64,000 nt of DNA from Sphingobacterium micropteri (GCF_014692515.1 NZ_JACOIK010000007.1:1-64000), one strand, 5' to 3'. Positions 47,203 through 56,601 are shown, counted from the stretch's first letter. Program-made: numbers and translations. The notes: generated from the sequence alone by a model not told the origin.

Positions 47203-48048
47203 TCATTTCGAGATAACCAATAATTGACCGACAGATAGCTCCTCAGAAACCAAACCATTTAACTGTTTGATTTGATCTATACTCACACCATGGCGCTGAC
47301 TAATATTGTAAAGCGTATCTGTTGTTTTTACTTCATAAATGACCATGGCTACGGCGCTTTTCATTTCGTCCGTATTTGTTGCCGTCGCGGGTTCCTCAAT
47401 TTCTTTCTCTTGAATAATTTCCTCTATCTTTTCTTCCCGCTGCTCCTTATTTACATAGGACACCTCTGGGCGATCATATTGATAAAGCTGGTAACGCTCT
47501 ATCAAATTAATAAGCAATTCGGGATAACGTGGGTTCGTGGCATAGCCGGCTTCTTTCAGCCCTTTTGCCCACCCTCTATAGTCGTTCTTATCTAATGTAA
47601 ACAGTTTTTCATAGCGTTTTCTCAATAGAAACTGGCTATGATCACGAAACGAATGTTCAGGGTCATTGTATACCCGAAAACAATCCCGCACATGGTCGTC
47701 TGGATGTGTAACTGATTTGCCTTGCCACACGCCGCCACATTTTATCCCAAAATGGTTATTGGCTTCCCGGGCCAGATAGCTATTCCCGTTTCCAGATTCC
47801 AACAATGCTTGTGCTAACTTTATACTGGCAGGAATACCATATTGATTCATTTCAGCGATAGCAATATCCTTATATCGCTCGATATACGATAACCCAGTCG
47901 TTGATGTACCTCCAGGGGTGGGAGTTTGAATATGACCGGTCTTATTTTTTCCATAATTTGGATGTTGCAATGTTGTTCTACGTGAAGCGCAGGAACCGAA
48001 TACCAGTATGGTAGTAACCAGCAGTAGAAATAAGGTCCTGTTCTTCAT
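47203..48048 (-). CDS. Glucosaminidase-LysM lipoprotein
   Basis: A 281-residue lipoprotein (lipobox FGSC, Cys20). Residues about 55-200 are a mannosyl-glycoprotein endo-beta-N-acetylglucosaminidase-type domain: SIKLAQALLESGNGNSYLA with the catalytic Glu, NNHFGIKCGG, DPEHSFRDHSQFL and LKEAGYATNPRY. Residues about 235-280 are a LysM domain (VKTTDTLYNISQRHGVSIDQI). It cuts glycan strands of peptidoglycan. The next gene upstream is a paralogue with the same architecture. Confidence 0.92.
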   Translation of the reverse strand: MKNRTLFLLLVTTILVFGSCASRRTTLQHPNYGKNKTGHIQTPTPGGTSTTGLSYIERYKDIAIAEMNQYGIPASIKLAQALLESGNGNSYLAREANNHFGIKCGGVWQGKSVTHPDDHVRDCFRVYNDPEHSFRDHSQFLLRKRYEKLFTLDKNDYRGWAKGLKEAGYATNPRYPELLINLIERYQLYQYDRPEVSYVNKEQREEKIEEIIQEKEIEEPATATNTDEMKSAVAMVIYEVKTTDTLYNISQRHGVSIDQIKQLNGLVSEELSVGQLLVISK

Positions 48049-48054
48049 TTCCGA

Positions 48055-48801
48055 TTATAATAACAAACGCTGACCAATAGATAATTTTGAGGATTGCAAA
48101 TTATTCCGTCTTTTTAAGGCTTCTATTGATGTATTGTAACGTGTTGCTAATTCGGAGAGTGTATCTCCTTTTGTTACGACGTGGGACTCTCCCGATGTAA
48201 AATCTGTCGATGTATCATTGGCTTCCATCGAACGCAGTAATATATCCTGTTGAATTTTTGCTGCTCCACTTTTTGCTAACATTCCCTTTGCAATGGGCTG
48301 CGGTTGTATTTGGTCATATTTATCCAGATTATAGCGTCTGATGGTCGCCAAGACTTTGGACTGCCAGTCACGCGTGGTAGAATAACCCGCCCCGGCGATG
48401 CCGCTTACCCAACTTTCATAATCCTCAGCATCATGTTCTTTAAACATTACATTTGTCGCTTTACGACGTTGAAGCAACGCGACAAAATCGCGATAAGATT
48501 CCTTTATCGAGCTGTATCCTTTATATGCAGATCGGATCTTTTTACTGTTATTTTTTCCCTTTATTCCGAAATGGTTGTTAAGATGTTTTGCTACGCGGCT
48601 ATTACCATAAGCGCTCTCGTGAAAAGCTACTGCCAAAATAACAGAAGCCGGCACCCCGGTTTCGATCATCAATTGTTGCGCAATCTCTTTATGCTTCACA
48701 ATATAACTACTTGGTGAAAACTCTTGTGCAATGGTCTTGTTAACCGTAAACACAAACATTAGTAGTATCATTACATACTTACCAATACTTGTTTTTTGCA
48801 T
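48055..48801 (-). CDS. Glucosaminidase-LysM protein (secreted)
   Basis: A 248-residue paralogue of the neighbouring gene. The start at 48852 would overlap the methyltransferase gene; the ATG at 48801 gives MQKTSIGKYVMILLM, a normal signal peptide, and is chosen. The catalytic domain shows VILAVAFHESAYGNSRVA with the Glu, NNHFGIKG and GIAGAGYSTTRDW; the C-terminal LysM reads VTKGDTLSELATRYNTSIEAL. It lacks a lipobox, so one enzyme of the pair is lipid-anchored and the other probably soluble. Confidence 0.9.
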   Translation of the reverse strand: MQKTSIGKYVMILLMFVFTVNKTIAQEFSPSSYIVKHKEIAQQLMIETGVPASVILAVAFHESAYGNSRVAKHLNNHFGIKGKNNSKKIRSAYKGYSSIKESYRDFVALLQRRKATNVMFKEHDAEDYESWVSGIAGAGYSTTRDWQSKVLATIRRYNLDKYDQIQPQPIAKGMLAKSGAAKIQQDILLRSMEANDTSTDFTSGESHVVTKGDTLSELATRYNTSIEALKRRNNLQSSKLSIGQRLLL

Positions 48802-48823
48802 ATCATTTATTTTTGTCCAACCA

Positions 48824-49459
48824 TTACTTTCTGCGTAATACAAAAAGTCCATCTCTAATGGGCAAAATCAGCTTTTCTACACGGCTGTCTTTTGCCAAGG
48901 TTTCATTTAATTCAATTACTTTTCTTGTTTGGCTATCCGGATTATCCATTAAAACCCTTCCTTTCCAAAGTACATTATCTATCAAGAGCAATCCTCCACT
49001 AGAAACGCGGTCGATAAGCATCTCAAAATAATACAGGTTCCTCTTTTTGTCCGCATCAATAAATACCAAATCAAAATCACCTGCTATTGTCGGAATGATT
49101 TCGGCGGCATCTCCAATGTGATACTTTATTTGCTCCCCAAAACGAGAAGCATCAAAATAACCTTGTACACGTTCTTCTAACTCCTCATTGATATCGATAG
49201 TGTGCAATACTCCCTTACTATCAAGACCTTCCGCCAAACACAATGTGGCATAACCAGTAAACGTACCGATCTCCAACACGCTTTTTGGCTTCACTAGTTT
49301 AGCCAGCATTGCAAGAACTCTACCTTGAAAATGACCGGATAACATGTGCGGCATCGTCTCTCGTAAATAAGTCTCCCTATTTATACGCTTTAGAAGCTCA
49401 TTTTCCGTATCACATGTCTTCTCTAAATACGTTGTTAATGCATCTTCATTTTCAAGCAT
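48824..49459 (-). CDS. SAM-dependent O-methyltransferase, class I (MT-3 family)
   Basis: A 211-residue cytosolic enzyme of the caffeoyl-CoA/catechol O-methyltransferase fold. Landmarks are PHMLSGHFQGR near residue 35, the SAM motif VLEIGTFTGYATLCLAEGL (about 60), the metal site FDLVFIDADKKRNLYYFE (about 130) and LIDNVLWKGRV near 160. Its substrate is not evident. It is the first gene of a minus-strand group running into the glucosaminidases, after a strong terminator. Confidence 0.9.
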   Translation of the reverse strand: MLENEDALTTYLEKTCDTENELLKRINRETYLRETMPHMLSGHFQGRVLAMLAKLVKPKSVLEIGTFTGYATLCLAEGLDSKGVLHTIDINEELEERVQGYFDASRFGEQIKYHIGDAAEIIPTIAGDFDLVFIDADKKRNLYYFEMLIDRVSSGGLLLIDNVLWKGRVLMDNPDSQTRKVIELNETLAKDSRVEKLILPIRDGLFVLRRK

Positions 49460-49540
49460 AGTCGCAAAATTAACAAGTAGCTCCCTATTACAAAAAAATT
49501 TAACATAAATTAAAGCACATGTTACTTAGATTATATCATA

Positions 49541-49577
49541 AAAAAAGCCCTTTTTGATCTCAAAAAGGGCTTTTTTT
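49541..49577. terminator. Bidirectional terminator
   Basis: A long perfect stem (AAAAAAGCCCTTTTTG with its complement) with a 4-nt loop and T tracts on both strands separates folE from the methyltransferase gene. Confidence 0.88.
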
Positions 49578-49590
49578 ACACCATATTCCA

Positions 49591-50223
49591 CTAATCCAAC
49601 GATGCTGTAATCAGTCTTAGAAATTCCGATCGTGTAACATCATTTTGAAAAGCCCCAGTAAAAGCAGAGGTGGTTGTCACCGAATTTTGCTTTTGGACAC
49701 CGCGCATCGCCATACACATGTGTTTACATTCCATCACCACTGCAACACCCGCGGGCTTTAATGTTTGCTGTATGCAATCCCGTATCTCATTCGTTAATCG
49801 TTCCTGTACCTGTAAACGTCTTGCAAATGCATCCACGACGCGCGGAATTTTACTCAATCCTACAATATGTCCGTTAGGAATATAAGCAATGTGCGCTTTC
49901 CCAAAAAAAGGAAGCATATGGTGTTCACACATCGAATAAATCTCAATATCTTTCACGACCACCATTTGGCTATACTCTTCTTCAAACATAGCGCTCCGCA
50001 ATACTTCTGCCGCATCAACATCGTATCCATGTGTCAAAAACTGCAGGGCTTTTGCAACCCGTTCGGGCGTCTTAACTAATCCCTCCCTTTCCGGATTTTC
50101 GCCAATCGCGCGTAATATAGCGGGATAATAGGAAGCAATTTCTTCTACTTGTTTTTGATTATACTGATCGATTTTAATATAACCATCTTGTTCTTCGTTT
50201 TCGAAGGATGTTAGATTACTCAT
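49591..50223 (-). CDS. folE: GTP cyclohydrolase I
   Basis: A 210-residue enzyme converting GTP to dihydroneopterin triphosphate, the entry to folate and 7-deazaguanine synthesis. Visible are [19 protein letters not shown] with zinc ligands Cys and His, [23 protein letters not shown] and the third zinc-site Cys in [11 protein letters not shown]. An N-terminal extension of about 20 residues precedes the core. It starts 27 nt after queD-like 50251-50664, in the same transcript. Confidence 0.96.
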   Translation of the reverse strand: MSNLTSFENEEQDGYIKIDQYNQKQVEEIASYYPAILRAIGENPEREGLVKTPERVAKALQFLTHGYDVDAAEVLRSAMFEEEYSQMVVVKDIEIYSMCEHHMLPFFGKAHIAYIPNGHIVGLSKIPRVVDAFARRLQVQERLTNEIRDCIQQTLKPAGVAVVMECKHMCMAMRGVQKQNSVTTTSAFTGAFQNDVTRSEFLRLITASLD

Positions 50224-50250
50224 TTGTTTAAATTAAAAATGGCACTTTAT

Positions 50251-50664
50251 TTATTCGCCAAAATATTCGACAAAATTATTCTCTGTTTCGTACAGCTTGA
50301 CAACATGTAATTGTACATTTTCCTGATCAAAATACGGTTTTAACACATGAAATATTTCCACGGCAATGACTTCCGTAGAGGCTTTCTTACCTTTCATAAA
50401 ATCTACATCAAGGTTCACGTTTTTGTGGTCCAACTTACTGATCACGTGCTCCAAGATAATGCTTTTCATCTTCTTTAGGTCGATTAAAAACCCTGTCTCG
50501 GGGTCTATCTCACCTTTTACAGTCACGAAAAGTTCATAATTGTGCCCATGCCAATTGGGGTTTGAACAATTGCCAAATACAGCCTCATTTTGCTCCTGAG
50601 ACCAATCCTCGCGATAAAGCTTATGCGCCGCGCTGAACCGTTCTCGTCTTGTGATATAAATCAT
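50251..50664 (-). CDS. queD: 6-pyruvoyl-tetrahydropterin synthase / 6-carboxytetrahydropterin synthase (QueD-like)
   Basis: A 137-residue T-fold enzyme. Zinc ligands are His14 (FSAAHKLY) and the two His of NWHGHNYEL; the Cys in FGNCSN and a C-terminal Glu in LYETEN complete the family pattern. QueD acts after FolE in queuosine precursor synthesis, and the adjacent folE supports that. A pterin-reducing PTPS role is the alternative. TATCTTTG (50670-50677 on the minus strand) lies only 5 nt before the start codon, suggesting a very short or absent leader. Confidence 0.88.
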   Translation of the reverse strand: MIYITRRERFSAAHKLYREDWSQEQNEAVFGNCSNPNWHGHNYELFVTVKGEIDPETGFLIDLKKMKSIILEHVISKLDHKNVNLDVDFMKGKKASTEVIAVEIFHVLKPYFDQENVQLHVVKLYETENNFVEYFGE

Positions 50665-50669
50665 AATAA

Positions 50670-50677
50670 CAAAGATA
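50670..50677 (-). promoter_or_regulatory. -7 element immediately upstream of queD-folE
   Basis: TATCTTTG on the minus strand matches TAnnTTTG and ends 5 nt before the ATG. No clear TTG at -33 was found. Confidence 0.4.
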
Positions 50678-50731
50678 GGGGATAAAAACTATATTCTTAG
50701 TATCTTCACCATGTAAAGCGCTTTGTTTAAT

Positions 50732-51355
50732 ATGAAGGTATTAGTTGTTGCCGCCACACTCGAAGAAATAAAACCGTCTCTTCCTTTTTTAGAAGAAAAG
50801 CATATTATGTATCTCATTACAGGGGTAGGCATGGTGGCCACGACGTATGCTTTGACCAAGTTTTTGCAGCAGCACAAGGTAGATTTATTGCTCCATGCCG
50901 GCATCGGTGGAATACTAGATCCATCTGCTCATTTAGGAGAGATCTACCAGATATATACAGATGAAATATTTGGGCTAGGAGCTGACGACAACGGATCATT
51001 CATACCCATTGAAGAACTGGGTTTCGGAAAAAGGATATATACAGAAAAACCTCCTGCCCATATTCGGCTCCCCAAAATCAATAAAGCCCAAGGTATTACT
51101 GTTAATAATGTGCACGGTTCGGCCGACAACATCATGCGACTACAACAGCAATATCAAAAGCCGTTGATTGAATCTATGGAAGGAGCTTCGGCTTTCTTCG
51201 TTGCGGAGCAAGAAGAAATAAACTGTTTGCAATTTCGGGCTGTTTCTAATTATATTGAGCCCAGAAGCCGAGATACTTGGGAGATTGGGCTAGCGGTCGA
51301 GAACTTGAATATCTTTTTGCAACAGTTTTTGCACTTTTTTAATCCCGTAAGATAA
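50732..51355 (+). CDS. mqnB: Futalosine hydrolase
   Basis: A 207-residue nucleoside-phosphorylase-fold enzyme that splits futalosine in the alternative menaquinone pathway. Landmarks are LITGVGMVATTYAL, LLHAGIGGIL and the C-terminal SMEGASAFFVAEQE with LQFRAVSNYIEPR. The ATG at 50732 follows an in-frame TTG nine bases upstream and is the better start. It is divergent from queD. Other mqn genes are not in the window, as is usual for dispersed mqn genes. Confidence 0.9.
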   Translation: MKVLVVAATLEEIKPSLPFLEEKHIMYLITGVGMVATTYALTKFLQQHKVDLLLHAGIGGILDPSAHLGEIYQIYTDEIFGLGADDNGSFIPIEELGFGKRIYTEKPPAHIRLPKINKAQGITVNNVHGSADNIMRLQQQYQKPLIESMEGASAFFVAEQEEINCLQFRAVSNYIEPRSRDTWEIGLAVENLNIFLQQFLHFFNPVR

Positions 51356-51446
51356 ACCGTTTTCCTATTGTCAAATCAAATCTATATTTCCATCGCTTTC
51401 CTGCTTTTTTACGTATAAACCTCTACGAAATATCAATTAATTATAG

Positions 51447-51454
51447 TAGTTTTG
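51447..51454 (+). promoter_or_regulatory. -7 element upstream of the PDH E1 beta gene
   Basis: TAGTTTTG matches TAnnTTTG and lies 33 nt before the ATG. The -33 partner is not clear. Confidence 0.45.
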
Positions 51455-51486
51455 CGGTATTCAAATAAGATACAATTTTACAACTG

Positions 51487-52473
51487 ATGAGAGAAATACA
51501 ATTCAGAGAAGCGCTTCGCGAAGCCTTGAGCGAAGAAATGCGTAAAGATGATAAAATATTCTTGATGGGCGAGGAAGTCGCTGAATACAACGGAGCATAC
51601 AAAGTCAGCCAAGGTATGCTAGAGGAATTTGGGGCAAAACGCGTTATCGATACGCCTATTGCAGAACTTGGTTTTGCGGGGATAGGAGTTGGTGCAGCGA
51701 TGAACGGCCTGAAACCCATTATCGAATTTATGACGTTCAACTTCTCCTTGGTCGCTATCGATCAAGTCATCAATTCAGCAGCAAAATTGCATCAAATGAG
51801 TGGTGGACAATTCTCTTGTCCGATCGTTTTTCGTGGACCAACAGGTAATGCTGGTCAACTAGGCGCACAACATTCCCAAAACTTCGAGAATTGGTATGCG
51901 AATACGCCCGGGTTGAAAGTTGTTATCCCTTCCAATCCTTATGATGCCAAAGGCTTATTGAAAACATCCATTATTGACCCAGATCCTGTTATTTTTATGG
52001 AATCCGAAGTTATGTATGGCGACAAAGGTCAGGTTCCAGAAGAAGAGTACTATTTACCTATTGGTAAAGCACACACCATACAAGAAGGTACGGATGTAAC
52101 CGTGGTGTCTTTTGGTAAAATGGTTCCTCGTGTTGTTATCCCAGCGGTAGAGGAATTGACAAAAGAGGGTATTAGTGTAGAATTGATCGACTTGCGCTCC
52201 GTTCGTCCTATAGATTACGAAGCCATCATCGAATCCGTTAAGAAAACAAACCGTTTAGTCATTGTCGAAGAAGCATGGCCTTTGGCTTCTATTTCTGGCG
52301 AAATAGCATTCAAAGTTCAGAAAGATGCTTTCGATTATCTTGACGCACCGGTTATACGAGTAACATCTGCAGATGTGCCTCTTGGCTATGCGCCCACATT
52401 AGTAGAAGCAAGTTTGCCAAACATTGCTAAAGTGATAAAAGCGGTTAAAGAAGTATCTTATATTACGAAGTAA
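51487..52473 (+). CDS. pdhB: Pyruvate dehydrogenase E1 component, beta subunit
   Basis: A 328-residue transketolase-type subunit. It starts MREIQFREALREALSEE and shows LMGEEVAEYNGAYKV with the Glu that activates thiamine diphosphate, the GIGVGAAMNGLKPI and FRGPTGNAGQLGAQHSQ blocks and SVRPIDYEAI in the C-terminal domain. The alpha subunit is not adjacent, so the PDH genes are split in this genome. A branched-chain 2-oxoacid dehydrogenase beta is the close alternative, but the sequence favours pyruvate. It is monocistronic with a strong terminator. Confidence 0.92.
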   Translation: MREIQFREALREALSEEMRKDDKIFLMGEEVAEYNGAYKVSQGMLEEFGAKRVIDTPIAELGFAGIGVGAAMNGLKPIIEFMTFNFSLVAIDQVINSAAKLHQMSGGQFSCPIVFRGPTGNAGQLGAQHSQNFENWYANTPGLKVVIPSNPYDAKGLLKTSIIDPDPVIFMESEVMYGDKGQVPEEEYYLPIGKAHTIQEGTDVTVVSFGKMVPRVVIPAVEELTKEGISVELIDLRSVRPIDYEAIIESVKKTNRLVIVEEAWPLASISGEIAFKVQKDAFDYLDAPVIRVTSADVPLGYAPTLVEASLPNIAKVIKAVKEVSYITK

Positions 52474-52505
52474 TTTAAGCCCTCTTTTTGAGGGATAAAA
52501 TAATA

Positions 52506-52542
52506 AAAAAGGGTCTTCCATATTATACGGAAGACCCTTTTT
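52506..52542. terminator. Rho-independent terminator after pdhB
   Basis: A 14-bp perfect stem (52506-52519 with 52529-52542) with A and T tracts. Confidence 0.88.
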
Positions 52543-52653
52543 ATTTCTTTCCTTTAACCAATTTTCCTATATTCACGCAACATTACTATATATTGATGAA
52601 ACCGCTTCCGATAAAATCAGGAAAACCCTCATCAACCTTTTGAAAAAAACTAA

Positions 52654-53412
52654 ATGAAAACACTCTTTATTACATGCTTGGCGCTATGCGTTAGCCATAT
52701 TACACTGGCCCAAGAAGCTGTCAATTTTAAATTAAATCCCGAAATCGGAAAACCTCTTCATTTCAATATGTTCATGAAAACAGATATAGATGGCCCAAAA
52801 AGTGTCATAATGGACATGAATATGAAGATGGAAATGCTTCCCGCAAAGAAAGAAAATGAAAACTTTACCATTGAAAATATTATCAAAACCATTAAAGCCG
52901 ATATCAATGCGGAGATGATGACCGTATCCTATAACTCAGAAGAAGAGGCTACAGATGAGACAACAAAAATGATAGGCGAACAATTATCCAGAATCATTGA
53001 TAAAAAGATATCTTCTATCATTACCGAAAAAGGAAAAACAATAGACGTGAATTTACCTACCAGTTTCGCTGCACAAGGATTTGATGCAAGCTCTTTTTCG
53101 AAAATGTCACCTTCTTTCCCTGATAACGAGGTAACGCCCGGCGAATCCTGGGATAGTATCACCGAGGTGAATGAAAACCCTTTGTTTTCAACAATAGAAA
53201 TGACTTCTACTTTTCTGGAAGAGAATGATGAGGGTTACGTTATTGATATCCAAGGAAAAATGTTCCATAGTTCGGGCGAAGAAATTGGAACAATGACAGG
53301 TAGTTATACCTTAGATAAACAAACGCACTTCACTATAGCAAGTGCTATAAAAACAACTATCGAAGTACAGGGATCTACTATCATCAGTGATGTGGAAATG
53401 ACAGTGGATTAG
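52654..53412 (+). CDS. Secreted DUF6263-like protein
   Basis: A 252-residue protein with a signal peptide of about 19 residues. It is Met-, Glu- and Lys-rich with alternating beta strands; the VTPGESWDS block about two thirds along and a preceding FPDNEV recall the DUF6263 family of Bacteroidota secreted proteins. No catalytic motif is visible. It is flanked by terminators on both sides and so is monocistronic. Role unknown. Confidence 0.7.
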   Translation: MKTLFITCLALCVSHITLAQEAVNFKLNPEIGKPLHFNMFMKTDIDGPKSVIMDMNMKMEMLPAKKENENFTIENIIKTIKADINAEMMTVSYNSEEEATDETTKMIGEQLSRIIDKKISSIITEKGKTIDVNLPTSFAAQGFDASSFSKMSPSFPDNEVTPGESWDSITEVNENPLFSTIEMTSTFLEENDEGYVIDIQGKMFHSSGEEIGTMTGSYTLDKQTHFTIASAIKTTIEVQGSTIISDVEMTVD

Positions 53413-53426
53413 TTCTACGTACAATA

Positions 53427-53471
53427 AAAAGAAGAAGCCGATACTGTGAGACAGTATCGGCTTCTTCTTTT
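53427..53471. terminator. Bidirectional terminator
   Basis: A 21-bp perfect stem with a 3-nt loop and A/T tracts lies between the convergent DUF6263-like and gcvH genes. Confidence 0.9.
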
Positions 53472-53488
53472 ATAGGCTCTATAAATTA

Positions 53489-53869
53489 TTAAGCATTTAT
53501 TTCCGCTTGATATCCATCTGCTGATAATAAGGTGTCTACATCGGCAGGGTTACTCAGTTTCACACGGATAATCCAACCTTCCCCATATGGATCTGTATTA
53601 ACCAATTCCGGCGAAGCATCAATACCTTCGTTTACTTCCAATACCGTAGCTGTTACAGGCATAAATAAGTCCGATACCGTTTTAACAGCCTCTACTGTAC
53701 CAAATACTTCATTTGCAGCAACTTCTTCACCGATAGTGTTGATATCAACAAAAACAATATCACCTAGTTCACGTTGTGCGAAATCTGTAATCCCGATAAT
53801 GGCCTCGTCACCTTCTACACGAACCCATTCGTGATCTTTCGTGTACTTTAATTCTGCTGGAAAATTCAT
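53489..53869 (-). CDS. gcvH: Glycine cleavage system H protein
   Basis: A 126-residue lipoyl carrier. The lipoyl-lysine lies in [13 protein letters not shown] (Lys near 63), and the flanking [11 protein letters not shown] and [14 protein letters not shown] blocks are typical. It shuttles the aminomethyl group between GcvP, GcvT and GcvL, which are not adjacent here. It is monocistronic with a good Bacteroidota promoter. Confidence 0.97.
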   Translation of the reverse strand: MNFPAELKYTKDHEWVRVEGDEAIIGITDFAQRELGDIVFVDINTIGEEVAANEVFGTVEAVKTVSDLFMPVTATVLEVNEGIDASPELVNTDPYGEGWIIRVKLSNPADVDTLLSADGYQAEINA

Positions 53870-53885
53870 ACGTATAATATTTGTT

Positions 53886-53916
53886 CAAAAATATAATTAT
53901 CTGCCAATATAACCAA
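53886..53916 (-). promoter_or_regulatory. Bacteroidota-type promoter for gcvH
   Basis: On the minus strand TTG (53914-53916), 20 nt, then TATTTTTG (53886-53893), 16 nt before the gcvH ATG. Confidence 0.6.
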
Positions 53917-53939
53917 AAATTCCTTCCTATCTTCACCTT

Positions 53940-55136
53940 ATGAACCCACAAATTGAAAAACTGTACCGTATCGCACAACAAAAAGAACGGCGTATCATCG
54001 GGCTGATGTCTGGAACGTCATTAGACGGCTTAGATATCGCATTGTGCCGTATAGGCAACAGCGGTCAAGAGACCACATTATTTCTCGAAAACTTCATCAG
54101 TATTCCGTATGAGGATACTTTTCGTCAATATATTCGGGAAATATTCGCCAAACGCCAAATAGATCAACAGATGTTGTGTGGACTACATACTTATATCGGA
54201 AAAACACATGGTACATTCATCAATCGGGCGTTAAAGCAATGGAATATCTCTCCACCAGATGTGGATCTAATCGCCAGTCATGGACAAACGGTTTTTCATG
54301 CACCTCAACGTTTGACGGAACAAACAAATTTTCCCAACAGTACCCTACAAATCGGAGATGGCGATCATATTGCCCAAACAACGGGTATCATTACCTTGTC
54401 AGATTTTCGACAAAAACATGTGGCAGCGGGCGGAGAGGGAGCACCATTGGCCGCTTATGGTGATTACCTTCTTTTTACTTCGGAAACGGAAAATAGGTTC
54501 CTCCTCAATATAGGCGGGATATCCAATTTCACTTTCCTTCCTCGACAAGGAAGTAGCCTAAAAGCTTACGCCACCGATCTCGGGCCTGGAAATACCATGA
54601 TGAACCAGTTTGTTTTCGAGCAATTCGGGTTAGAAATGGACGAAAATGCGCTCTTTGCCAAAAATGGTACGATAGATGTCGCTCTTTTGGAAGCTTTGCT
54701 ACGAAACCCTTTTTTAGATGCGGATTTTCCCAAGACAACTGGACCGGAACTGTTTAATTTGGCGTATTTGAAAAACGCGCAATCTGTTTCGAACACGTCT
54801 TCGCTTGCTCCTGAAGATATCTTAGCAACCTTAAACAAGTTTACGGCACAAGTTATAGCGGACGGTATCAGACGTGTATCAAAAGACCTTCAGCATGTTC
54901 ATATATATGTGAGTGGGGGAGGTGTGCATAACCCGTTACTGATGAAAAACATCCGCAAAGCCCTTCCTTCGTTACTTGTATCTTCTTTCACCTCATTAGG
55001 GCTAAACCCCGACGCCAAGGAGGCCTGTCTTTTTGCACTTCTAGCAAACGAAACGATAGCCGGTTCAGCATCTACATTGTGGCAGATTAGAGATTCTCCA
55101 GCTGTGTCCATGGGCAAAATTAGTCTTCCTTATTAA
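53940..55136 (+). CDS. anmK: Anhydro-N-acetylmuramic acid kinase
   Basis: A 398-residue sugar kinase of the hexokinase/actin fold. It shows the nucleotide loop IGLMSGTSLDGLDIALC near residue 21, DLIASHGQTVFHAP near 115, NIGGISNFTFLP near 187, TDLGPGNTMMNQF near 210 and YVSGGGVHNP near 325. It cleaves the 1,6-anhydro ring and phosphorylates MurNAc during cell-wall recycling. Its end overlaps the convergent DUF2461 gene by 4 nt. Confidence 0.95.
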   Translation: MNPQIEKLYRIAQQKERRIIGLMSGTSLDGLDIALCRIGNSGQETTLFLENFISIPYEDTFRQYIREIFAKRQIDQQMLCGLHTYIGKTHGTFINRALKQWNISPPDVDLIASHGQTVFHAPQRLTEQTNFPNSTLQIGDGDHIAQTTGIITLSDFRQKHVAAGGEGAPLAAYGDYLLFTSETENRFLLNIGGISNFTFLPRQGSSLKAYATDLGPGNTMMNQFVFEQFGLEMDENALFAKNGTIDVALLEALLRNPFLDADFPKTTGPELFNLAYLKNAQSVSNTSSLAPEDILATLNKFTAQVIADGIRRVSKDLQHVHIYVSGGGVHNPLLMKNIRKALPSLLVSSFTSLGLNPDAKEACLFALLANETIAGSASTLWQIRDSPAVSMGKISLPY

Positions 55137-55801
55137 TCTAATGCTTGGTGGATAAAGCGTTTAAAGGGTAAAATTCGCTTTGCGGTATCGACAACCTCTT
55201 CTAAGGATTTAGCACCGGTTATTTCTGCATCCGTAAACGATTGGTATAAAATAAAGCTCTTTAGTTTTAGAATCTCGATATGTGGATCATCTTCACTATA
55301 ACCCGCCGGAGCTCTTTTTAACTTATCTTCCGTGGATAGGTCATCTACTGTCCAGTTTCCTTGTGTAAGCGCATCAACCATCTCTTGGTAACTGTAATCT
55401 ATCTCTTGCCGAATAGCCTGCAAATGATGTTTTTCGGGCCGCCAATACCCTGCTGCCAAAAAATGCTTACCGGGCTCAATATGCAGATAGTATTCGGGGC
55501 CATCCAATTTCCGTCCGTCTACGGAAATTCCTGCCGCAAACCATGTCTTATATGGGGTCTTGTCTTTTGAAAACCGGGTGTCACGATATATTCTAAATAA
55601 GCAGCGCGAAGCTTGTATATCTGTATTGATATGGGGGTCAAACTCCGATAATTCAGCAATGAATTGGGTAATGTAATCTTTTACATTCGTTAATGCTGTT
55701 TCATATAGTACCTTATGCTCTTGAAACCATTCCCGGTTATTGTTCTCACGAAGTTGGTTCAAAAAATCTATGGTATGCTTTTCTATCTTCATCTTTATCA
55801 T
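55133..55801 (-). CDS. DUF2461 family protein
   Basis: A 222-residue cytosolic protein. The DUF2461 signature is visible: FLNQLRENNNREWFQEHK at the N-terminus, RIYRDTRFSKDKTPYKTWF near 70 and the GPEYYLHIEPGKHFLAAGYW block near 100. Function is unknown. The ATG overlaps the cdsA stop codon (ATGA), indicating coupling, so the start at 55801 is kept. Confidence 0.85.
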   Translation of the reverse strand: MIKMKIEKHTIDFLNQLRENNNREWFQEHKVLYETALTNVKDYITQFIAELSEFDPHINTDIQASRCLFRIYRDTRFSKDKTPYKTWFAAGISVDGRKLDGPEYYLHIEPGKHFLAAGYWRPEKHHLQAIRQEIDYSYQEMVDALTQGNWTVDDLSTEDKLKRAPAGYSEDDPHIEILKLKSFILYQSFTDAEITGAKSLEEVVDTAKRILPFKRFIHQALD

Positions 55802-56601
55802 TTATCGATTAGTGTCAAAAACAAATATACCAATGGAGCCGCTATCAAAAGACCATCAAACCGATCCAATAAACCACCATGCCCCGGTAATATATTGCCA
55901 GAATCTTTAACACCGACATTCCTTTTGAGCATAGATTCCACCAAATCACCGAAAGTTCCGAATATCCCAATAATTACCGCCATACACATCCAGCTCCACA
56001 CGGGAAAGATGCCGAAATACTGCGAAAGAATAAATCCGGCAACGACAGCCATTACGACACCTCCAACGAATCCTTCCCAAGTTTTATTTGGCGAGATGCG
56101 TTCGAATAATTTGTGGCGTCCCATGCTTCTTCCTGCAAGATAGGCTCCCGTATCATTTGTCCACAAAAGAATCAAAAAACCAAGGGGAATATAAGCGTTA
56201 TAGGTATCTCCTACGAACCCTAAACCCATAAAAAATATAAAGGGTATAGCCGCATATAACAAACCAAAAAGCGAATATGCGACATCTTGAATAGGGTGTT
56301 GCGTTGTGCGAAAAAGTGCAGCGATATAAAGGAACAAGACAGCCACGATACTAACAGGTAAAACGGAGTAGGGTAATATCGCTAGTAGGGCAAAACTGAC
56401 CAGAACCAATCCTAAAGCGGCAACTCCTACACCCAATAAAAGTAATGGTTGTATGCTCTCCGTACGTACCATGCGATAAAACTCATATACACAGCACGTC
56501 GCGATCAACGAAAAAAAAGAAACAAAGGTATAAGGGCCAAGCAATACCGCACTTATCAAAATTACAATAAAAAAGAATCCGGTTATTGCCCTAGTTTTCA
56601 T
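55798..56601 (-). CDS. cdsA: Phosphatidate cytidylyltransferase
   Basis: A 267-residue inner-membrane protein with about seven helices making CDP-diacylglycerol from CTP and phosphatidate. The family signature is at the C-terminal part: SMGRHKLFERISPNKTWEG, GDLVESMLKR and the metal-site LPGHGGLLDRFDGL. It lies in a four-gene minus-strand operon and overlaps the DUF2007 gene by 11 nt. Confidence 0.96.
   Translation of the reverse strand: MKTRAITGFFFIVILISAVLLGPYTFVSFFSLIATCCVYEFYRMVRTESIQPLLLLGVGVAALGLVLVSFALLAILPYSVLPVSIVAVLFLYIAALFRTTQHPIQDVAYSLFGLLYAAIPFIFFMGLGFVGDTYNAYIPLGFLILLWTNDTGAYLAGRSMGRHKLFERISPNKTWEGFVGGVVMAVVAGFILSQYFGIFPVWSWMCMAVIIGIFGTFGDLVESMLKRNVGVKDSGNILPGHGGLLDRFDGLLIAAPLVYLFLTLIDK

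Noticed and set aside
48802..48852. Longer N-terminus for the second glucosaminidase
   Set aside because: Overlaps the methyltransferase gene and hides the signal peptide.
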